Assembly (NCBI GenBank): GCA_030674155.1
Contig: CM060334.1
Span: forward strand, 28,350,555-28,373,054
Length of the DNA: 22,500 bases
DNA from: Stramonita haemastoma
Taxonomy: Eukaryota > Mollusca > Gastropoda > Neogastropoda > Muricidae
Reading direction: 5' to 3'
Shown: one piece after another, positions 17,897 through 22,500 of the stretch
Position numbering within the stretch: position 1 is the stretch's first letter
Layout: every line of letters starts with the position of its first letter
Translations under genes and position numbers: made by a program
Notes under the pieces: model-generated
Told to the model about the DNA's origin: nothing
The model's database searches: none
The model's input: the letters and a program-made list of their open reading frames with translations, nothing else

Positions 17897-18124
17897 CGGG
17901 ATTTTTCACCGCAGCATGCAAAAGTCCTTCACCGGCAGGCCCTTGACTGGAACCCACAAGGGAAGCGGAAAGTGGGTCGACCAAAACAGACCTTGGGGCG
18001 CAGAAGCATCGAAGCAGAGACGAAGGCAGCCGGAATGACGTGGGCCGAGCTGAAGAGGATCTCCCAAAACCGAGGCCGTTGGAGGCGTGTGGACCTTTGT
18101 TCCCAAGGGAATTCACGGGCATAA
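17897..18124 (+). mobile_element. 3' end of a second LINE ORF2 (C-terminal tail)
   Basis: An open frame from 17897 to the TAA at 18122-18124 reads LHRQALDWNPQGKRKVGRPK, then GMTWAELKRISQNRGRWRR, and ends DLCSQGNSRA. The W-N-P-Q-G-K-R-x-x-G-R-P-[KR] motif, followed by a T-W-x-[EQ]-[LA] helix and R-x-x-W-R-x-x-V, is the very C-terminus of a widespread class of LINE endonuclease/reverse-transcriptase proteins. AAGTCAAGTAAGTCA follows the stop and may begin a short repeat tail. Upstream of 17897 there are stops and no further recognised domain, so the copy is 5'-truncated. Confidence 0.82.
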
Positions 18125-18326
18125 GTCAAGTAAGTCATGCAACAGTCCAGTGAAAAGGGCGTTTCTTCAGGGAAACATTGGTTTGGACTCCATTCATGAA
18201 TCGTGTGGTCGTGGGGACCGCACTGGATACCAAGGTCCAGTTTGTAATTATACATTCATAACATTTCATGCACACCAGTCTAAACTCATCCATGTTTCGT
18301 GGATACTTTTTGCCGACAAATTTGAG

Positions 18327-18564
18327 CTTACAAAAGTATGCCATATTTTAGCTTTCAGAACAACACCATATTCTGCTCACAAAAGTACGCCATATTCAGC
18401 TCACACAAGTATCCCAATTTTTACTTTAAAAATATGCCAAATTTAGCTTTCAAAATACGTCCATATTCAGCTCACACAAGTATGTTATGTTTTAACTCTC
18501 CAAAGTAGGGCACATTCACCTGACAAAAGAATGCCACACTCAGCTGTGAAAAGAATGCACTGCA
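18327..18564 (+). repeat. Degenerate 24-25-bp tandem repeat, about 10 units
   Basis: Units resemble AGCTCACAAAAGTATGCCAT followed by ATTC or ATTT. Starts fall near 18327, 18351, 18375, 18398, 18422, 18444, 18468, 18493, 18517 and 18541. Similarity is roughly 60-80 percent by eye. It begins about 200 bases after the LINE end at 18124. It may be a satellite-like array or part of a retroelement 3' UTR. Confidence 0.75.
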
Positions 18565-18887
18565 CTTTTCTTGTCCAGGAACCTTCTTCAAAAGAAGACT
18601 AGCTACTATTCGATATCAGGCCGGAACAGCATTACATCCCTTGCAGTCTGTACAATCTGGCATAGAAAGACTAGCACCCGGACCACCACTCAAGGTCTAC
18701 TGCATGAGGAGGAAAACACAGTTATTATTTTGCTGCCGGAATCAAGTGAAACCACTTCCTCCCTTCAAAAGAAGCCGAAAGAATGAACGTGGCCATGTGA
18801 GGCAGGAAGGTGTGTGAGTCACTAATACACTGAAAAGAACACGTGTTTGTTCAACTTGGATGCATTACTGGTATTTTGTTAGGGTAC

Positions 18888-18888
<1 letters not shown>

Positions 18889-18949
<61 letters not shown>

Positions 18950-19028
18950 AGAGAGAGAGACGAGAGAGAGAAGAGGAGGGAGAGAGAGAGAGAGAGGAGA
19001 GAGAGGAGAGAGAGAGAGACGAGAGAGA
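18889..19028. repeat. (GA)n purine tract
   Basis: About 140 bases of GA with scattered G and C interruptions. Confidence 0.97.
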
Positions 19029-19029
19029 C

Positions 19030-19746
19030 TTTATTTTTTAAAAAACAAACAGCCACTGACGCAAACATAACATGGTTGTCAAGCTAAACCATGTGTTCCA
19101 TCAGTTCAGTTTGCACATGTGCAATATCTTAGGATTATTGTCTCTAGTTTCTCTAGTTTCAAAAAGCTTGTCAAAAAGAAAAGGCATGGCAAAGGTGCGA
19201 ATGACCCAGGAGGAAGATGCAAAGACTGCACACAGACTTTGATGAGCTTGGCTGTGTACTGGCATGTAGGCTCTGTGTCCCTGCTATTCTCCAATACTGA
19301 ACAACACAACACAAAATGTCGGCCTATTTCATCCTCTGTAACTGATTACACGATGGACATAGTTATGAAATCACATCTATTGTGCTCTATAACATAAATT
19401 AAGGAGCCTCTATTCAGCCATAGTTCTTTGAAATGTATGCCCATATCAAGCTTTGATTACGCCTTGTCAAAAAAGGGGCAACAACGTGTGTATTTTCTTA
19501 GGAAACTCATTTTTTGTTAATAAAAAGATCCTTTCATTGTTTTACAAGTCTCATTTGTTGGTATAATAGCCTCAGTGCCTAAAATATAAGAATGGTCATC
19601 AGAGGATTTAGGCAGCCACATTCAGGCTTTGGGGAGGAATGCTTTCTTCATAAAAAGACCATTGGCACATACATGAATGGGTAGCCGACTATTTAATGAT
19701 TTAGTCACACACATACACAGACACAACACAAGCGTGTGCGCGTGCT

Positions 19747-19750
<4 letters not shown>
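19030..19750. other. No recognisable gene
   Basis: Mixed-composition sequence with only short ORFs. No repeat family or exon is recognised. Confidence 0.5.
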
Positions 19751-19805
<55 letters not shown>

Positions 19806-19898
19806 ATATATATTATATATTATATATATATATTATATATATATTTATGCTGTGTGTGTGTGTGTCTGTCTGTCTGTCTGTCTGTCGTCTGTCTGTGC
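19751..19898. repeat. (AT)n, (GT)n and (GTCT)n
   Basis: An AT array at 19751-19847, then GT and GTCT repeats to about 19898. Confidence 0.97.
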
Positions 19899-19899
19899 A

Positions 19900-20174
19900 C
19901 ACGCGCGTTACGTGCCTGGTAGGCCTTGAAACAAGTAAAACAGGGATGTAACCACGCTCTCTCCCCCCCCCCCTCCCCCCTGTTCTTTGTGGTCTCTGCT
20001 GAAGGCTGGTAAGGTCAGTACAGTCTGTATGCAGTAATAGAGGAGCAGTGGACAGTGAGAGTAACTAACGTCACTGAACTTGGTGGTATCAGCTGGTGAC
20101 TGTTGTCCGTGTGCTGCTGACCTGACCACCTGCCCCTCTGTCTTCTTCAGGATGACTGCACCAGCGCTATGTAG

Positions 20175-20176
<2 letters not shown>
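19900..20176. other. Unassigned unique stretch between arrays
   Basis: Balanced composition, with a C-rich run near 19962-19980. The minus strand reads GAVILKKTEGQVVRSAAHGQ near 20090-20160, without clear splice support. It could be an upstream exon of the minus-strand gene, but nothing confirms this. Confidence 0.25.
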
Positions 20177-20232
<56 letters not shown>

Positions 20233-20277
20233 TTGTGTGTGTGTGTGTAGTGTGTGTGTTTGTGTGTGTGTAGTGTG

Positions 20278-20326
<49 letters not shown>

Positions 20327-20592
20327 GTGTGTGCGGCGTACGTGGTGCGTGTTGTGTATGTGTTGTTGTGTGTATGTTGTATGATGTATGTATGTATGTT
20401 GTGTGTTGTGTGTATGTATGTATTGTGTGTATGTATGTATGTATGTATGTATGTATATTGTATGTCGGGATATGGATCATGTGCTGCTGCTGATCAAGCT
20501 GCTGTATGTATGTATGTCATGTGTATGTATGTATGTATGTATGTATGTATGTATGTATGTATGTATGTATGTATGTATGTATGTATGTGTCT
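20177..20592. repeat. (GT)n and (GTAT)n compound array
   Basis: GT arrays (20177-20326) with short breaks are followed by GTAT tetranucleotides at about 20381-20458 and 20501-20592. The two tetranucleotide blocks flank a short unique stretch containing GCTGCTGCTGATCAAGCTGC. Confidence 0.97.
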
Positions 20593-20973
20593 GTATGTCT
20601 GTGAGGCAGATGAACAGACAGGCTGGTGACATGACATGGAAAACCAGCCAGCAGGTCCTCGGCTTTTGGGGTGACAAGCTTAGCAGGCGATCAGACTTCA
20701 AACATTATGTATGGTAAGCTAGGAAGAAAATTATTACTTTAATTCAACCCATTGAGTGCTGTGAGACACTGGTCTGAATGATTACAAATGAGTACTGACA
20801 GCTACCACTCGATGCTTACTTATTAAATGCTACTTGGTACAGAGAGATTAAAAAAAACTGTTTGGCTTCCAAGATCAGGGAAATCTTTATGGACACAAGC
20901 TTCAGTTTTGTGTGGCTTCAACAAGGTGTTGGAAGAAAGCATAGAGGCTGTCTAATGTCTGTTTAAACAGAGA

Positions 20974-21015
20974 GATTGATTGATTGATTGATTGATAGGT
21001 TTATTCGGGAATGGT
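20974..21015 (-). mobile_element. Possible retroelement 3' tail with ATCA repeats
   Basis: On the minus strand, CCCGAATAAACC is followed by about six units of ATCA. The layout, AATAAA then a short tandem tail, resembles the tail at 4646-4715 and suggests another minus-strand non-LTR 3' end. No coding remnant is seen in the 300 bases behind it. Confidence 0.35.
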
Positions 21016-21638
21016 ATTGTGCAGGTAAAGATCGAGACAGGTATGACAGCTACATGATCTTCCAAACAGTATCAAAAGGGAAAACTGCATTCTTGGGGTA
21101 GGTATTTACTGCTTTAGAACTGTCATTTTACAATCAGATAAAAGGTATTGCTTTACCTCAGACAAAAAGTGACCCTTTTATGAGCCAAGAGTCGAAGATG
21201 ACCTTTTTCTATTATAATATTTCATGTAAATGAGTGATTCAAGGTCACACTTCTAAGTCACTTCGAGGATATATCCTTACATGACCTGCTTAAGTAGATA
21301 ACAGCACTAACAGTTATCCCCTCTCCAGATATCTTTGATGCTATCAAAAGGAGAAAAAAAAAAACAACACACACACATATGGATGATTTATGTCATGTAA
21401 CTAAAAGATACAGCCATGTATACAGTTTCCATGTTTCAGGTGGGCACACACCTACTCCTATGTATGCTTACATTCAAGTCACTTTCTATGACAGTCAGAT
21501 TTGGAACCTAAAAGTGCATGTTTATTTCCTTGTTGTATGGTCTGTAATGTTTGTCTTTTAAGCGGTATCCTGTACTCCATTTCTTTCCCTCAGCCATATT
21601 CCTGACCAAAGGCCAAGCTACATTATTGGCCTACGTCT

Positions 21639-21641
<3 letters not shown>
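21016..21641. other. No recognisable gene
   Basis: AT-rich sequence with short ORFs only. It may belong to a retroelement whose tail is at 20974-21015. Confidence 0.4.

Positions 21642-21734
<93 letters not shown>
21642..21734. repeat. (CT)n microsatellite
   Basis: An essentially uninterrupted CT array of about 93 bases. Confidence 0.98.
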
Positions 21735-22500
21735 GCATAAGCATTCTTTTTCTGTCTGGAAATTACATACACAAACTATCAATATTTACATTTGCGATCA
21801 CACCAAGCTTTATCCTGAGTCGGTGGAATAATCACAGCTGGTCAGCGAAATACCAGGGCGTTCATACACAAACACGTGGAGAGGAGAGAGAGCCTTTTCC
21901 AAACATGTGTGGCATTTCTTCCGCATCAGCGGGTCTATCAGCTACAAAAACACACTCTGACTTGAGAACATATTGTTTTGTTATACATCAATATTTTACA
22001 GTTATGCGTATTAGGGTTTGTAGTTCATACAGTACAAAACATTTGTTCTTCTTCGTCGCCGAACGTTCAGACAGTAGCTGTTGTTGCCTGTCATAATTAT
22101 GAGCGAAAATGCGTTGCACTGCCGTTGAGCGGACTGGCCGCGCATACCGACTCGGCGTGGGAGAGAATTGCTATCTTTTAGTTTTTCTGGGGAAAAAAGG
22201 CAAGATAATGGACCAAGAAGGCAGAAAATAGACAAGAGGGGGGTGACAGGAAAAAAAAAACAAGGCAGAAACAAGGAGATGGATAGACAAGAGGAAATTC
22301 CTTGCACAGAATCTCCTGAAGGTGGGGATGTTATTTATACTGACAGGCCCCCGACATCCCTAAATGGGAGTACATTAGATCTTATGTCGATCAGTAGACT
22401 TGAACATTCTTGATAAGAAATATTTAAAAGTTGGTACTTTAGATCATGAGTAATACTTGCTATATTAAACAAATCCTGTCAAGCCTGCAAATGTTTCACA
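21735..22500. other. No confident gene; small unassigned ORF at 22279-22413
   Basis: On the plus strand, MDRQEEIPCTESPEGGDVIY continues to a stop at 22411-22413. The composition is protein-like, but the family is unknown and it may be an ORF by chance. On the minus strand, the pyrimidine-rich complement gives a hydrophobic ORF that could mimic a signal peptide. Confidence 0.3.

Noticed and set aside
18087..18446. Plus-strand ORF with ESCGRGDRTGYQGPVCNY
   Set aside because: The short Cys/Gly stretch looked EGF-like, but it follows a LINE end in a different frame and has no splice sites or further domain.
20177..20629. CRISPR-like or protein repeats from regularly spaced GT/GTAT blocks
   Set aside because: These are simple microsatellites without unique spacers of constant length.
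22011..22307. A signal-peptide exon for the minus-strand gene
   Set aside because: The hydrophobic run comes from a purine-rich plus strand. There is no donor support and it lies nearly 7 kb from the TSP1 exon.

Overview
The window looks like eukaryotic, animal DNA, most probably from a mollusc and perhaps a gastropod. It has short exons with GT-AG splice sites in a large, AT-rich, repeat-filled background. It also has tRNA-derived SINEs, worn LINE 3' ends, and an unusually high density of GT, GA, AT, CA and tetranucleotide microsatellites. The taxon is inferred from this texture and from the LINE and SINE types; no taxonomic marker gene is present. Nothing bacterial (operons, Shine-Dalgarno sites, CRISPR) is seen, and most long ORFs are translated microsatellites.

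The one recognisable host gene is on the minus strand, from about 15245 down to 3934. Read in transcription order, its exons encode a thrombospondin type-1 repeat, an ADAMTS-type cysteine-rich module, an ADAMTS spacer, a Thr/Pro/Gly-rich linker, and a C-terminal netrin-like (NTR/C345C) domain that ends on a cysteine before the stop. Within the ADAMTS-like family this order is that of ADAMTSL5, a secreted extracellular-matrix glycoprotein without a protease domain. Eight exons are placed: 15034-15245, 14269-14380, 13515-13642, 11712-11846, 10856-10939, 9402-9529, 7172-7888 and 3934-4232. Intron phases agree across most junctions. The signal-peptide exon, a short spacer exon and the exon carrying the first NTR cysteine were not found. 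Three exons (TSP1, spacer start, linker) have reading-frame breaks although their splice sites are intact. This means either assembly indels or a young pseudogene.

The introns hold most of the structural interest. A degraded duplicate of the start of the linker exon lies at about 8500-8765. One tRNA-Thr-type SINE is inserted inside an older SINE of another family (9890-10400). A second copy of the inserted SINE, in the opposite orientation, has perfect target-site duplications (12162-12483), so the two copies form an inverted pair around two exons. A 20-bp minisatellite grades into a 5-bp repeat next to a splice donor (12811-13492). There is a perfect 18-bp hairpin at 14748-14796 and, inside the last intron, a nested palindrome at 5440-5532.

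The flanks are accessory DNA. At 1-700 is the decayed 3' end of a LINE with reverse-transcriptase C-terminal and zinc-finger remnants. LINE fragments of other types lie at 16333-16542 (minus) and 17897-18124 (plus). A SINE lies at 955-1167 and a ten-unit 24-bp degenerate tandem repeat at 18327-18564. The rest is simple repeats and sequence with no recognisable gene. I see no undescribed multi-gene system here; the most unusual items are the exon duplication, the inverted SINE pair and the minisatellite.
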